Below the pieces are notes generated by a model that was not told where the DNA came from, made no database searches, and was given only the letters and a program-made list of their open reading frames with translations. From positions 1 to 11,475 of the forward strand of contig SKOM01000036.1 of NCBI GenBank assembly GCA_007120095.1: a DNA stretch of 11,475 nucleotides, in the 5' to 3' direction. How positions within the stretch are numbered: position 1 is the stretch's first letter; every line of letters begins with the position of its first letter. This stretch comes from Candidatus Competibacteraceae bacterium. GTDB lineage: Bacteria; Pseudomonadota; Gammaproteobacteria; Competibacterales; Competibacteraceae. Positions 1-7,371 of this stretch are shown in pieces. The translations under genes were made by a program, and so were the position numbers.

Positions 1-603
1 GTGCATCCCGAAGCCTATCCCCTGGCCCAGCGGATTATCGCCGCTTGCGGGCGGCCATTGGATCAGGTGCTCGGCCAGCACGATCTGCTCCGGGGTCTGC
101 GACCCGAAACCTTCACCGATAAGCACTTCGGTTTACCGACGGTGCGCGATATTCTCGGCGAATTGGAAAAACCCGGCCGTGATCCGCGTCCTGAGTTTAA
201 AACCGCCGCATTCCGCGAGGGAGTAGAAACCCTGGCGGATCTACGTCCTGGCATGCTATTAGAAGGGGTGGTCAGTAATGTAGCCAATTTCGGTGCCTTT
301 GTCGATGTCGGCGTTCATCAAGACGGGCTGGTGCATATTTCCGCACTGGCTAACCGCTTTGTGCGCGATCCCCGCGACGTTGTTAAGGCCGGTGACGTGG
401 TGACCGTGAAAGTGCTGTCGGTTGATCCCGAACGGCGGCGTATTGGACTGAGTTTGCGCTTGGATGATGAACCCGGCCACGCCCCTCCCAAAGCGGCGCG
501 ATCTAAACCGCGCAAACCCACAGAGCGCTCTGCGAAACCCGCACCGGAAAAAAGCGTCGGTGCCTTGGCTGCGGCTTTTGCACAGGCGCGTCACCGCCGT
601 TGA
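1..603 (+). CDS. tex: Tex, RNA-binding transcriptional accessory protein (C-terminal part, 5' end outside window)
   Basis: The first 200 residues visible match the C-terminal end of Tex, a conserved nucleic-acid-binding protein of about 770 residues linked to transcription and RNA metabolism in the cytoplasm. Residues 1-60 are the end of the helix-hairpin-helix-rich core (HPEAYPLAQRI, then a DILGELEKPGRDPRPEF stretch typical of Tex). Residues about 83-153 form an S1 RNA-binding domain (GVVSNVANFGAFVDVGVHQDGLVHIS region). The tail from about residue 163 is rich in Lys, Arg, Pro and Ala, as is common after the S1 domain. The GTG at base 1 is almost certainly an internal valine codon and not a start, because family members continue upstream without a break. 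The gene ends 4 bases before the convergent gluQ end, with no obvious terminator between them. Confidence 0.93.
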   Translation: MHPEAYPLAQRIIAACGRPLDQVLGQHDLLRGLRPETFTDKHFGLPTVRDILGELEKPGRDPRPEFKTAAFREGVETLADLRPGMLLEGVVSNVANFGAFVDVGVHQDGLVHISALANRFVRDPRDVVKAGDVVTVKVLSVDPERRRIGLSLRLDDEPGHAPPKAARSKPRKPTERSAKPAPEKSVGALAAAFAQARHRR

Positions 604-607
604 ATCA

Positions 608-1516
608 TTATCGTTCATCGGGCGCGTTGCGAGCCAGCCCGGTGGGTATACACTCGCTGCGCCAATGGGTGAACGCCCAGTCGATAATCGTAGCGGCGGG
701 CGCATGAGCCAATTCGGCAGGCGGCTGCTGACCGAGGAAGCGCAAAGCCGCCGTCAAGGCCGGGCCAGGATGTTCATCATCCAGTGCCAATGCTCCCGTT
801 TGCTTGCTGAGCTTAACGCCCTGAGCATCCACGACAACCGGGATGTGTAAGTATTCTGGAGTCGGCTGCTGCAATAATTGCTGGAGATAAATTTGCCGCG
901 GAGTGGAATCCAGCAAATCGCTGCCGCGTACCACTTGGTTGATACCTTGCTCAGCATCATCCACCACCACAGCAAGTTGATAAGCAATGATTCCATCCGC
1001 TCGTTGCAACACAAAATCGCCGACCTCAGCCTCAAGCTGCTGCGACTTCTCGCCTTGCAGGCGATCTGTGAAACGGATAGTCCGAGGTTGAGCGCGAACC
1101 CGCAGAGCAGCGGGGCATTCCGGCTGGCACACGCCTGTGCGGCACCACCCCGGATAAACCCACCCCGCTGCCCCTATACGGGCGTGCTGCGCTAGCTTTC
1201 GGCGGCTACAGGTACAAGGGTACAGCCAGCCAGCAGCACGCAATTGCGCCAATGCGTGTTGGTAATGGTCCTGTCGCTGGCTTTGATACAATACGCAACC
1301 GTCCCAGTACAATCCATAAGCTTCCAGGGTGCGCAATATACGATCCGCCGCTCCCACAACCACTCGTGGCGTATCGACATCTTCGATGCGTACCTGCCAG
1401 TGCCCCGAACGAACCCGAGCCTCCAGAAAACTGGCTAGCGCAGCCTGCAAAGAGCCAAAATGCAGGGGGCCGCTGGGAGAGGGCGCAAAACGACCAGTAA
1501 TTATCTTATCAGACAC
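608..1516 (-). CDS. gluQ: Glutamyl-Q tRNA(Asp) synthetase
   Basis: This 302-residue protein is a GluRS paralogue lacking the anticodon-binding domain. The family activates glutamate and attaches it to queuosine at position 34 of tRNA(Asp). The HIGH-like signature is RFAPSPSGPLHFGS (residues 9-22). Zinc-ligand candidates are C101, C103, Y121 and C125, matching the CxC...Y-x3-C pattern of GluQ. The KMSKS-like loop is KLSKQ (235-239). The start is GTG, with no in-frame ATG before the signature; the ribosome site upstream is weak, so translation may depend on coupling to dksA, whose stop lies 42 bases upstream. The dksA-gluQ order is the same as in Escherichia coli. The last third (about 243-302) is ordinary C-terminal sequence without a visible added domain. 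Confidence 0.95.
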   Translation of the reverse strand: MSDKIITGRFAPSPSGPLHFGSLQAALASFLEARVRSGHWQVRIEDVDTPRVVVGAADRILRTLEAYGLYWDGCVLYQSQRQDHYQHALAQLRAAGWLYPCTCSRRKLAQHARIGAAGWVYPGWCRTGVCQPECPAALRVRAQPRTIRFTDRLQGEKSQQLEAEVGDFVLQRADGIIAYQLAVVVDDAEQGINQVVRGSDLLDSTPRQIYLQQLLQQPTPEYLHIPVVVDAQGVKLSKQTGALALDDEHPGPALTAALRFLGQQPPAELAHAPAATIIDWAFTHWRSECIPTGLARNAPDER

Positions 1517-1558
1517 AATACAATCAAGCTGGCCAATTCGCTCATCCCGGCATGTCGA

Positions 1559-1993
1559 CTACCGTGCCAGATGTTTTTCCTGCAATTCTTGAACCGTTTT
1601 ACAATCAATACAAAGCGTTGCTGTAGGACGTGCCTCCAGCCGCCGCAGCCCGATTTCAACGCCACAGGATTCGCAGTAACCGTACTCATCCGTCTCAATC
1701 AGGGCGAGGGTATCCTGAATTTTCCTCAATAATTTACGCTCTCGATCACGGGTGCGTAACTCCAAAGCAAACCCCTCCTCTTGGGTGGCTCGATCCGTCG
1801 GATCAGGATAGCTGCCGGAATCGTCCTTCATGTGACTGACTGTTTCGGTCACACTCTGCTGTAACTGACGCTGCCATTCGAGCAACAGTTTCCGAAAATG
1901 CGCCTTTTGCGCCTCATTCATGTACTCTTCGGACTCTGTTAACTCATAAGGCGCTGTTTCAGGCGCACTGATTTGCCTATCAACCAGGACCAT
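1559..1993 (-). CDS. dksA: RNA polymerase-binding transcription factor DksA
   Basis: DksA inserts its coiled coil into the RNA polymerase secondary channel and, with ppGpp, mediates the stringent response (repression of rRNA promoters, activation of amino-acid genes). I chose ATG at 1993, giving 144 residues, because AAGGAG lies 5 bases upstream; a longer reading from TTG at 2011 would place that ribosome site inside the gene. The coiled coil spans about residues 30-105. The tip motif DPTDRA (64-69) keeps both aspartates and the alanine needed for activity. The four-cysteine zinc finger is complete (C107, C110, C128, C131). Length is close to the 151 residues of the E. coli protein. It is followed by gluQ on the same strand and is divergent from the TRAP operon. 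Confidence 0.97.
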   Translation of the reverse strand: MVLVDRQISAPETAPYELTESEEYMNEAQKAHFRKLLLEWQRQLQQSVTETVSHMKDDSGSYPDPTDRATQEEGFALELRTRDRERKLLRKIQDTLALIETDEYGYCESCGVEIGLRRLEARPTATLCIDCKTVQELQEKHLAR

Positions 1994-1998
1994 GTCAA

Positions 1999-2004
1999 CT
2001 CCTT
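1999..2004 (-). promoter_or_regulatory. Ribosome binding site of dksA
   Basis: AAGGAG on the minus strand lies 5 bases before ATG at 1993. It decides the start of dksA in favour of this ATG over the in-frame TTG at 2011. Confidence 0.8.
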
Positions 2005-2032
2005 TTTTCAAATATCATCAACCGAAGCAAGG

Positions 2033-2061
2033 CTTATAGCAAAAAGCGGCCAGTCGGGCAA
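2033..2061 (-). promoter_or_regulatory. Candidate sigma-70 promoter of dksA
   Basis: On the minus strand a -35 box TTGCCC (2056-2061, 4 of 6 consensus) and a -10 box TATAAG (2033-2038, 5 of 6) are separated by exactly 17 bases. Transcription would begin near 2026, giving a leader of about 30 bases before the dksA start. The boxes and spacing are seen in the sequence; use as a promoter is inferred. Confidence 0.5.
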
Positions 2062-2120
2062 TGTGTTGACAGCTTTTGCTACCAACATAATCAATTTTAG
2101 TTATTATGGGACTTACCTAT

Positions 2121-2148
2121 CGGGCAACAACCTTTGGCTCGTTGTCCG
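2121..2148 (+). promoter_or_regulatory. Possible hairpin or operator in the TAXI operon leader
   Basis: CGGGCAAC (2121-2128) pairs with GTTGTCCG (2141-2148), 8 pairs including one G-U, around a 12-base loop. It lies 38 bases upstream of the first TAXI start. It could be an RNA leader structure or a protein-binding dyad. No U-rich run follows, so it is not an intrinsic terminator. Confidence 0.3.
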
Positions 2149-2175
2149 GTTTAGCATCTAAGTCATTTATCAATC

Positions 2176-2181
2176 AGGAGG
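2176..2181 (+). promoter_or_regulatory. Ribosome binding site of the first TAXI gene
   Basis: A perfect AGGAGG lies 5 bases before ATG at 2187. It fixes the start there and excludes the in-frame upstream ATG at 2106. Confidence 0.85.
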
Positions 2182-2186
2182 AACTG

Positions 2187-3161
2187 ATGAAACACCTAAC
2201 CGTCACTGCCTTCGCGGTACTCTTCGCTGTCGGCTCGCTGGCCAGCGCCCCTACCGCCGGTGCTCAGCAGACTTTCGTCAATATCGGCACCGGTGGCCAA
2301 ACCGGAGTGTACTATGTGGTCGGGCAGTCAATCTGCCGTTTGGTCAATCGTAACACCGATGAACACGGTATTCGTTGCACTGCCCCTTCCACCGGTGGCT
2401 CAGTCGCCAACCTTAATGCGCTGCGCGCTGGTGAGCAGGAAATGGGGGTCGCCCAATCCGATCAGCAATACAACGCCTTAAATGGCATTGGGGCGTTTGC
2501 TGATGCCGGCCCCATGGAAGAACTGCGCGCCGTGTTCTCGGTACATCCCGAACCCTTTACTGTGGTCGCTCGTGCCGATTCTGGCATTGAAACTTTTGAT
2601 GATCTAGTCGGCAAGCGAGTCAATATCGGCAACCCCGGCTCAGGGCAACGCGCCACCATGGATATGTTGATGGAGCTGCGGGGCTGGTCACGCGGTGATT
2701 TCAGACTCGCCTCTGAACTGCGGGCGGCCGAACAAGCCCAGGCGCTTTGTGATAATCGCGTCGATGCCATTATCTACACCGTAGGTCATCCCAACGGCTC
2801 GATTCAGGAAGCCACCACCTCATGCGACACCCGCATTATTGCAGTCACGGGGGATGACATCGAGCAATTGGCAGCCGATAACCCCTACTATGCCATCGCC
2901 ACCATTCCTGGCGGCATGTACAACAACAACCCGGATGATGTCCAAACCTTCGGTGTGGGTGCTACTTTTGTTTCCACCACCCATGTCAGCGAAGACGTTA
3001 TCTATGCCGTCGTTAAAGCGGTGTTCGAGAATTTTGACCGCTTCAAGCGCTTGCATCCAGCCTTCGCTAATTTGGACGAAGCCGCAATGATCACCAACGG
3101 CTTATCGGCACCTTTGCATGACGGTGCCGTGCGTTACTTCACCGAACGCGGCTGGATGTAA
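2187..3161 (+). CDS. TRAP transporter TAXI-family solute-binding protein (first copy)
   Basis: This is a periplasmic receptor of a tripartite ATP-independent (TRAP) transporter, TAXI class. It should bind a small organic solute and deliver it to the fused permease encoded downstream. The 324-residue protein begins with a signal peptide (KHLTVTAFAVLFAVGSLAS core, likely cleavage after about residue 26, AGA-QQ). Family features include the N-terminal IGTGGQTGVYY (33-43), the NIGNPGSGQRATM segment (147-158), YTVGHPN (197-203) and DNPYYA (231-236). Four cysteines (50, 64, 188, 213) remain after signal removal, an even number in an exported protein. The start at 2187 is fixed by AGGAGG 5 bases upstream. 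It is about 55% identical, without gaps, to the next gene product. The substrate cannot be named from sequence; some TAXI proteins have been linked to glutamate or other dicarboxylates. Confidence 0.93.
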   Translation: MKHLTVTAFAVLFAVGSLASAPTAGAQQTFVNIGTGGQTGVYYVVGQSICRLVNRNTDEHGIRCTAPSTGGSVANLNALRAGEQEMGVAQSDQQYNALNGIGAFADAGPMEELRAVFSVHPEPFTVVARADSGIETFDDLVGKRVNIGNPGSGQRATMDMLMELRGWSRGDFRLASELRAAEQAQALCDNRVDAIIYTVGHPNGSIQEATTSCDTRIIAVTGDDIEQLAADNPYYAIATIPGGMYNNNPDDVQTFGVGATFVSTTHVSEDVIYAVVKAVFENFDRFKRLHPAFANLDEAAMITNGLSAPLHDGAVRYFTERGWM

Positions 3162-3169
3162 CCCCGGTC

Positions 3170-3197
3170 GATCCGGGAAGCGGTTGACTCCCGGATC
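3170..3197 (+). promoter_or_regulatory. Strong hairpin between the two TAXI genes
   Basis: GATCCGGGA (3170-3178) and TCCCGGATC (3189-3197) form a perfect 9-bp stem with a 10-base loop, starting 8 bases after the first TAXI stop. No run of T follows, so it is more likely an mRNA-stabilising or partial-termination structure than a full intrinsic terminator. It could make the first receptor more abundant than the downstream genes. Confidence 0.55.
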
Positions 3198-3253
3198 TGC
3201 CCTTGTTACCCAACGACAACGATACCCGTCAATTCTGGCAGGAGAGCCCGCCG

Positions 3254-4231
3254 ATGATTGCACACACCTTGAATCACTGTGCTGCACTATTGTTCGCCGC
3301 CCTGATGTGTTTCCCTTGGCTACCGGCATATACCGCTGATCTGAGCATCGGCACCGCTAGCCGGGCGGGGGTGTATTATCAAGTCGGTCGCGCCCTGTGT
3401 CGGCTGACCAATGAGAGCTATAGCGAACACGGTCTGCGCTGTGAGACGCTGGTCACCGGCGGTTCGATTGCTAATCTGCGCGGTTTGCGCAATGACACCA
3501 TGAATCTGGCGGTGGTGCAATCCGATTGGCACTACCATGCGATGCAAGGTACGGGGCCTTTCCAAGCGGCGGGGCCGGATACCGAACTCAGGGCTTTGTT
3601 TTCCGTACATGGCGAACCGTTTACCCTGGTGGCACGCCGCGATGCGGACATCACCCAACTTGACGATTTAATTGGCAAGCGGGTCAATATCGGCAATCCC
3701 GGTTCGGGACAGCGGGCAACCATGGAGGTGGTGATGGCGGCCAAGAGTTGGACGCTTGCCGATTTTGCCTTGGCCAACGAATTACCCGCTGCCCAGCAAT
3801 CCATGGCGCTCTGCCATGATCGGGTTCAGGCCATGGTGTATACCGTGGGCCACCCCAATGACTCGGTTGCTCAAGCAGTACGATTGTGTGATGCCCGTTT
3901 GGTTGAGGTCAGCGACAGCACAATTGACATCCTGGTTGACGACAATCCGTATTACGCTTATATGGAAATTCCTGGCGGACTCTACACCGGCAATCCTGAC
4001 CCGGTACGCACCTTTGGCGTCAAAGCCACCCTGGTCGCCTCTGCACAACTGGATGAGGATTATGCTTACGTGGTAGTGCAAACATTATTTGAAAATATTG
4101 AGCGATTTAAAACACTGCATCCTGCATTTGCGGCTTTGGTGGTCGAAGAAATGCTGCAAGACGGTCTGTCGGCTCCCCTGCATCCCGGTGCCGAACGCTA
4201 TTATCGGGAACGGGGCTGGTTGCAAGATTAA
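3254..4231 (+). CDS. TRAP transporter TAXI-family solute-binding protein (second copy)
   Basis: A second periplasmic TAXI receptor, 325 residues, in tandem with the first and aligning to it with a constant one-residue offset from about residue 29 to the end (about 163 of 295 identical by hand count). The signal peptide covers roughly residues 1-28 (LLFAALMCFPWLPAYTA). The same family segments are present: IGTASRAGVYY, NIGNPGSGQRATM (146-157), YTVGHPN (196-202), DNPYYA (230-235). The four mature-protein cysteines (49, 63, 187, 212) match those of the first copy. The start at ATG 3254 is preferred over TTG 3203 because AGGAG lies 9 bases upstream and the signal peptide then begins at the amino terminus. 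It either binds a related substrate or acts as an alternative receptor for the same permease. Confidence 0.92.
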   Translation: MIAHTLNHCAALLFAALMCFPWLPAYTADLSIGTASRAGVYYQVGRALCRLTNESYSEHGLRCETLVTGGSIANLRGLRNDTMNLAVVQSDWHYHAMQGTGPFQAAGPDTELRALFSVHGEPFTLVARRDADITQLDDLIGKRVNIGNPGSGQRATMEVVMAAKSWTLADFALANELPAAQQSMALCHDRVQAMVYTVGHPNDSVAQAVRLCDARLVEVSDSTIDILVDDNPYYAYMEIPGGLYTGNPDPVRTFGVKATLVASAQLDEDYAYVVVQTLFENIERFKTLHPAFAALVVEEMLQDGLSAPLHPGAERYYRERGWLQD

Positions 4232-4285
4232 TCCCTATTCACTGCAAGCACAGATAGCGATTAACAACAGCGAGGAATGAGCAGA

Positions 4286-6886
4286 ATGAGCGCAGAACAC
4301 GGTCACACCTCGGCCACAGCGGATGATAAGTTCCAGGACTTAGTCGCACAAGTTGACACCGGTGCCCGTGATCCGGGAGGCATACCGGAGAAGATTATCC
4401 TGTCGGTTGCCGTCGCTTGGTCATTATTTCAACTATGGATCGTATCGCCCGTACCGTTTATGCTGGGTTTCGGGGTATTCAACGACACGGAAGCCCGCTC
4501 CATTCACCTGGCCTTCGCTGTTTTTTTAGCCTATCTGGCTTTTCCCGCGTTGGCGCGTTCCCCCCGCCGTTACATCCCGATTCAAGACTGGATTATGGCG
4601 GTGGTTGGCGCATTTTGTGCCGGTTATCTGTACTTATTCTACCAGCAGCTATCGGGGCGCCCAGGCGCACCGTCCACTATAGATATCGTTGTCGCCTGCG
4701 TCGGTATGGTGTTATTACTCGAAGCGACTCGCCGCGCTTTAGGGCCGCCGCTGATGGTCGTCGCCATTGTGTTTCTGGCCTATACCTTTCTCGGCCCCTA
4801 TATGCCGCAGATCATCGCCCACCGCGGTGAAAGTTTAGCGTCTGTAGCCAATCATCAATGGATTACCACCGAAGGCGTGTTCGGCATAGCCCTGGGCGTA
4901 TCGACCAGTTTTGTCTTTTTGTTTGTCTTATTCGGTTCGTTGCTGGACAAAGCCGGGGCGGGCAATTATTTCATTAAAGTCGCCTTTTCCCTGCTCGGCC
5001 ATTATCGCGGCGGGCCGGCCAAAGCCGCTGTGGTCGCTTCCGGCATGACCGGACTGATTTCCGGCTCCTCGATTGCTAATGTGGTCACCACCGGCACCTT
5101 CACCATCCCGATGATGAAACGGGTGGGGTTCAGTTCGGAAAAAGCCGGGGCCGTTGAAGTCGCCTCCTCAGTGAATGGGCAAATCATGCCACCGGTCATG
5201 GGGGCGGCCGCGTTTTTAATGGTTGAATATGTTGGGATCAGTTATTTTGAAGTCGTCAAACACGCTTTTCTACCCGCGCTGATTTCCTACATTGCCCTCG
5301 TGTATATGGTGCATCTGGAAGCACTTAAAGCCAATATGCAGGGATTACCGCGCACCGTGATGCCCAAACCCTGGGTACAACGCATCACCGGGTTCTTATT
5401 TGGCTTCATTATGTTATGCGTTTTGTCCGTGGGTGTTTATTACGGCATCGGGTGGCTGAAACCGGCCTTTGGCGATGCTGCCATTTGGATTTTATCAGCG
5501 GGTTTGGCGGTGATTTATCTGGCCTTGCTCGTGCTGGCCACGCGCTATCCCGAACTTGAACCCGATAATCTTAAAAATAAAAACATCGTACTGCCAGCGC
5601 CCGGCCCGACCATTAAATCAGGTTTGTATTTTGTCCTTCCGGTAATTGTGCTGGTCTGGTGCCTGATGGTTGAACGCCTGTCACCGGGTCTTTCGGCGTT
5701 TTATGCCACGATCTTGATGATTGGCATCCTGCTCACCCAACGTCCGCTCAAAGCGCTGTTACGGGGTGAAGGTCGTTTGGGTCAGGCGCTAGTGGCCGGA
5801 GTACGTGATTTATTCGACGGTCTGGTCGCAGGTGCCCGTAATATGATTGGCATCGGTATCGCCACAGCGACTGCGGGCATTATTGTCGGTTCGGTCTCAC
5901 AAACCGGTGTGGGTTCAGCACTGGCCGAGGTGGTCGAGATTTTATCGATGGGTAATATCCTGCTGATTTTGATCTATACCGCGATTCTCAGCCTGATTCT
6001 CGGCATGGGGTTACCGACTACCGCAAATTATATCGTCGTCTCCTCGCTGCTCGCACCGGTTATCGTCACCCTCGGGGTGCAAAGCGGTCTGATTGTGCCA
6101 CTGATTGCGGTGCATTTGTTTGTCTTTTATTTCGGTATCATGGCCGATGTCACCCCGCCGGTCGGACTGGCCTCATTCGCTGCGGCGGCGGTGTCTAAGG
6201 GCGATCCTATCCGCACCGGTTTTCAAGCGTTTTACTACAGCCTGCGCACCGCCGCCCTGCCCTTTTTGTTTATTTTTAACACCGATCTCCTGTTGATCGA
6301 TGTAACCTGGCTACAAGGAATATTCATTTTCTGCGTTGCCACAGTAGCCATGCTCATTTTTGCGGCGGCCTTACAGGGGTATTTTTTCACCCGCAGTCGT
6401 TGGTATGAATCCATTGCCCTAGTACTCATCGCCTTTACCCTATTCCGACCAGGCTTCTGGATGGATATGATTTACGCACCGTATGAAGACGTCGCCCCGC
6501 CGGAAATCATGCGGGTGGCCGGTGAAACCCCGCCCGGCACGGAGCTGCGGCTGCGCATTGATGGGGTCGATGATATTGGTCAACCGATATCCTTTGTGGC
6601 TATATTGCCATTGGGCGCAGGTACCGACGGCGAACAGCGCCTGCTTGATGCTGGTGTCGAACTGATGCAGATCGATGACACTCTGATGATCGACCATGTG
6701 GCGTTCGACAGCCCGGCGCAACGGGCAGGTCTGGACTGGGATCAAACCATCACCGCTGTGTTAGTGCCCACCAATCAGCCGTGGAAGGAACTACTGTATA
6801 TTCCAGCACTGCTGGCACTAGGCATGGTCATTACATTGCAACGGCGCCGCCATGCGCGCCGCTCAATCCCTACGGTACCCGCTTAA
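4286..6886 (+). CDS. TRAP transporter fused permease (DctQ-DctM) with DUF3394 tail
   Basis: This inner-membrane protein of 866 residues joins the small and large TRAP membrane subunits, as is usual for TAXI systems, and moves solute with an ion gradient. The N-terminal third holds DctQ-like helices (about residues 30-180). The DctM part follows, with the diagnostic SGSSIANVVTTGTFTIPMM (about 259-277), the NGQIMPPVMGAAAF segment and a second half beginning near GARNMIGIGIATATAGIIVG and including GMGLPTTANYIVVS. After the last DctM helix (about 700-720) comes a soluble stretch of about 110 residues matching the DUF3394 type of tail, with a PDZ-like FDSPAQRAGLDWDQTITAV near 805, then a final helix (LLYIPALLALGMVITL) and an arginine-rich end. 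I prefer ATG 4286, with GAGGA 9 bases upstream; ATG 4277 sits directly on that site. Confidence 0.93.
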   Translation: MSAEHGHTSATADDKFQDLVAQVDTGARDPGGIPEKIILSVAVAWSLFQLWIVSPVPFMLGFGVFNDTEARSIHLAFAVFLAYLAFPALARSPRRYIPIQDWIMAVVGAFCAGYLYLFYQQLSGRPGAPSTIDIVVACVGMVLLLEATRRALGPPLMVVAIVFLAYTFLGPYMPQIIAHRGESLASVANHQWITTEGVFGIALGVSTSFVFLFVLFGSLLDKAGAGNYFIKVAFSLLGHYRGGPAKAAVVASGMTGLISGSSIANVVTTGTFTIPMMKRVGFSSEKAGAVEVASSVNGQIMPPVMGAAAFLMVEYVGISYFEVVKHAFLPALISYIALVYMVHLEALKANMQGLPRTVMPKPWVQRITGFLFGFIMLCVLSVGVYYGIGWLKPAFGDAAIWILSAGLAVIYLALLVLATRYPELEPDNLKNKNIVLPAPGPTIKSGLYFVLPVIVLVWCLMVERLSPGLSAFYATILMIGILLTQRPLKALLRGEGRLGQALVAGVRDLFDGLVAGARNMIGIGIATATAGIIVGSVSQTGVGSALAEVVEILSMGNILLILIYTAILSLILGMGLPTTANYIVVSSLLAPVIVTLGVQSGLIVPLIAVHLFVFYFGIMADVTPPVGLASFAAAAVSKGDPIRTGFQAFYYSLRTAALPFLFIFNTDLLLIDVTWLQGIFIFCVATVAMLIFAAALQGYFFTRSRWYESIALVLIAFTLFRPGFWMDMIYAPYEDVAPPEIMRVAGETPPGTELRLRIDGVDDIGQPISFVAILPLGAGTDGEQRLLDAGVELMQIDDTLMIDHVAFDSPAQRAGLDWDQTITAVLVPTNQPWKELLYIPALLALGMVITLQRRRHARRSIPTVPA

Positions 6887-6902
6887 ACGGAGCAGATGCA
6901 AC

Positions 6903-7337
6903 GTGTATAAAGACATTCTGATACCTATTGATATGAGCGATGAGAAAACCTGGCGTGAACCGCTGCAAACAGCCATCGTTTTTGCCCGACAATTCGGTTC
7001 ACGGCTGCATATCATGATGGTGGTTCCGAGTTTTCAATCCCCACTGGTCGGCTCGTTTTTCCCCAAACACTACGAACAGCAGATGCACGAGCAGGCGGAT
7101 CGGGAAATCCATACCTTTGTGCAACAACAGGTACCGGCTGAGTTAGCGGTGCAAACCATCGTCGCTGTCGGCACTATCTACGAGGAAGTAATTAACGCCG
7201 CCGAGCAACTGCACTGCGATCTGATCATCATGGGTCGCAGCGGCACGTCCAAGGCTAATTTCCTGCTCGGTCCCAATGCTGCGCGGGTTATGCGCCATGC
7301 TAACACCTCGGTATTAATCGCTCACGATGCAGGTTAG
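6903..7337 (+). CDS. Universal stress protein, UspA family, TRAP-associated
   Basis: A 144-residue cytoplasmic Usp-fold protein (MYKDILIPID at the amino end, VLIAHDAG at the carboxyl end). The nucleotide-loop region reads GRSGTSKANFLLGPNAARVM (111-130), close to the UspF/UspG style LLGxNAxxVxRHA. It departs from the ATP-binding pattern G-x2-G-x9-G-(S/T) by having eight residues between the second and third glycine and a proline in place of Ser/Thr, so ATP binding is likely but not certain. The GTG start at 6903 gives the proper Usp amino end; GGAG lies 10 bases upstream, just past the permease stop at 6886. Position as the last gene of the TRAP operon recalls TeaD, the ATP-binding Usp that modulates the TeaABC ectoine TRAP transporter of Halomonas; the same role here is inference. 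Confidence 0.9.
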   Translation: MYKDILIPIDMSDEKTWREPLQTAIVFARQFGSRLHIMMVVPSFQSPLVGSFFPKHYEQQMHEQADREIHTFVQQQVPAELAVQTIVAVGTIYEEVINAAEQLHCDLIIMGRSGTSKANFLLGPNAARVMRHANTSVLIAHDAG

Positions 7338-7353
7338 CCGATTAAGCGGACGT

Positions 7354-7371
7354 GGGGTCAGCGCTCACCCC
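7354..7371. terminator. Possible bidirectional hairpin between convergent operons
   Basis: GGGGT and ACCCC flank a central AGCGCT, giving an 18-base near-palindrome with one mismatched pair. It lies just after the Usp stop and overlaps the last codons of the zinc-ribbon gene. No T run follows on either strand, so intrinsic termination is doubtful. Confidence 0.25.

Larger units (their letters stand above)
2012..2186. other. Divergent regulatory region between dksA and the TRAP operon
   Basis: No gene is supported in this roughly 175-base region. It carries the candidate dksA promoter on the minus strand. On the plus strand there is a perfect TTGACA at 2066-2071, but the AT-rich boxes after it are badly spaced (CATAAT at 2086-2091 after only 14 bases; TATTAT at 2102-2107 after 30), so a plus-strand promoter cannot be fixed. 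An 8-bp hairpin with one G-U pair follows at 2121-2148, in what would be the leader of the first TAXI gene. Confidence 0.45.

Noticed and set aside
1..3. GTG at base 1 as the start of a 200-residue S1-domain protein
   Set aside because: The sequence beginning VHPEAYP is internal to Tex in the family, so this is the tail of a longer gene cut by the window.
464..1195. Plus-strand open frames across gluQ
   Set aside because: They are antisense shadows of a clearly conserved gene, with no domain pattern of their own.
1994..2011. In-frame TTG extension of dksA by six codons
   Set aside because: The extension is translated AAGGAG ribosome site; the ATG at 1993 has ideal spacing.
2066..2107. Firm promoter call for the TAXI operon at TTGACA
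   Set aside because: The -35 box is perfect but no -10 box lies at 16-18 bases, so only a weak regional note is justified.
2106..2186. Upstream ATG for the first TAXI gene
   Set aside because: It would put 27 non-signal residues before the signal peptide and bury a perfect AGGAGG.
6852..6902. Usp gene starting inside the permease gene
   Set aside because: The added 17 residues do not match the Usp fold, and GTG at 6903 gives the standard amino end.
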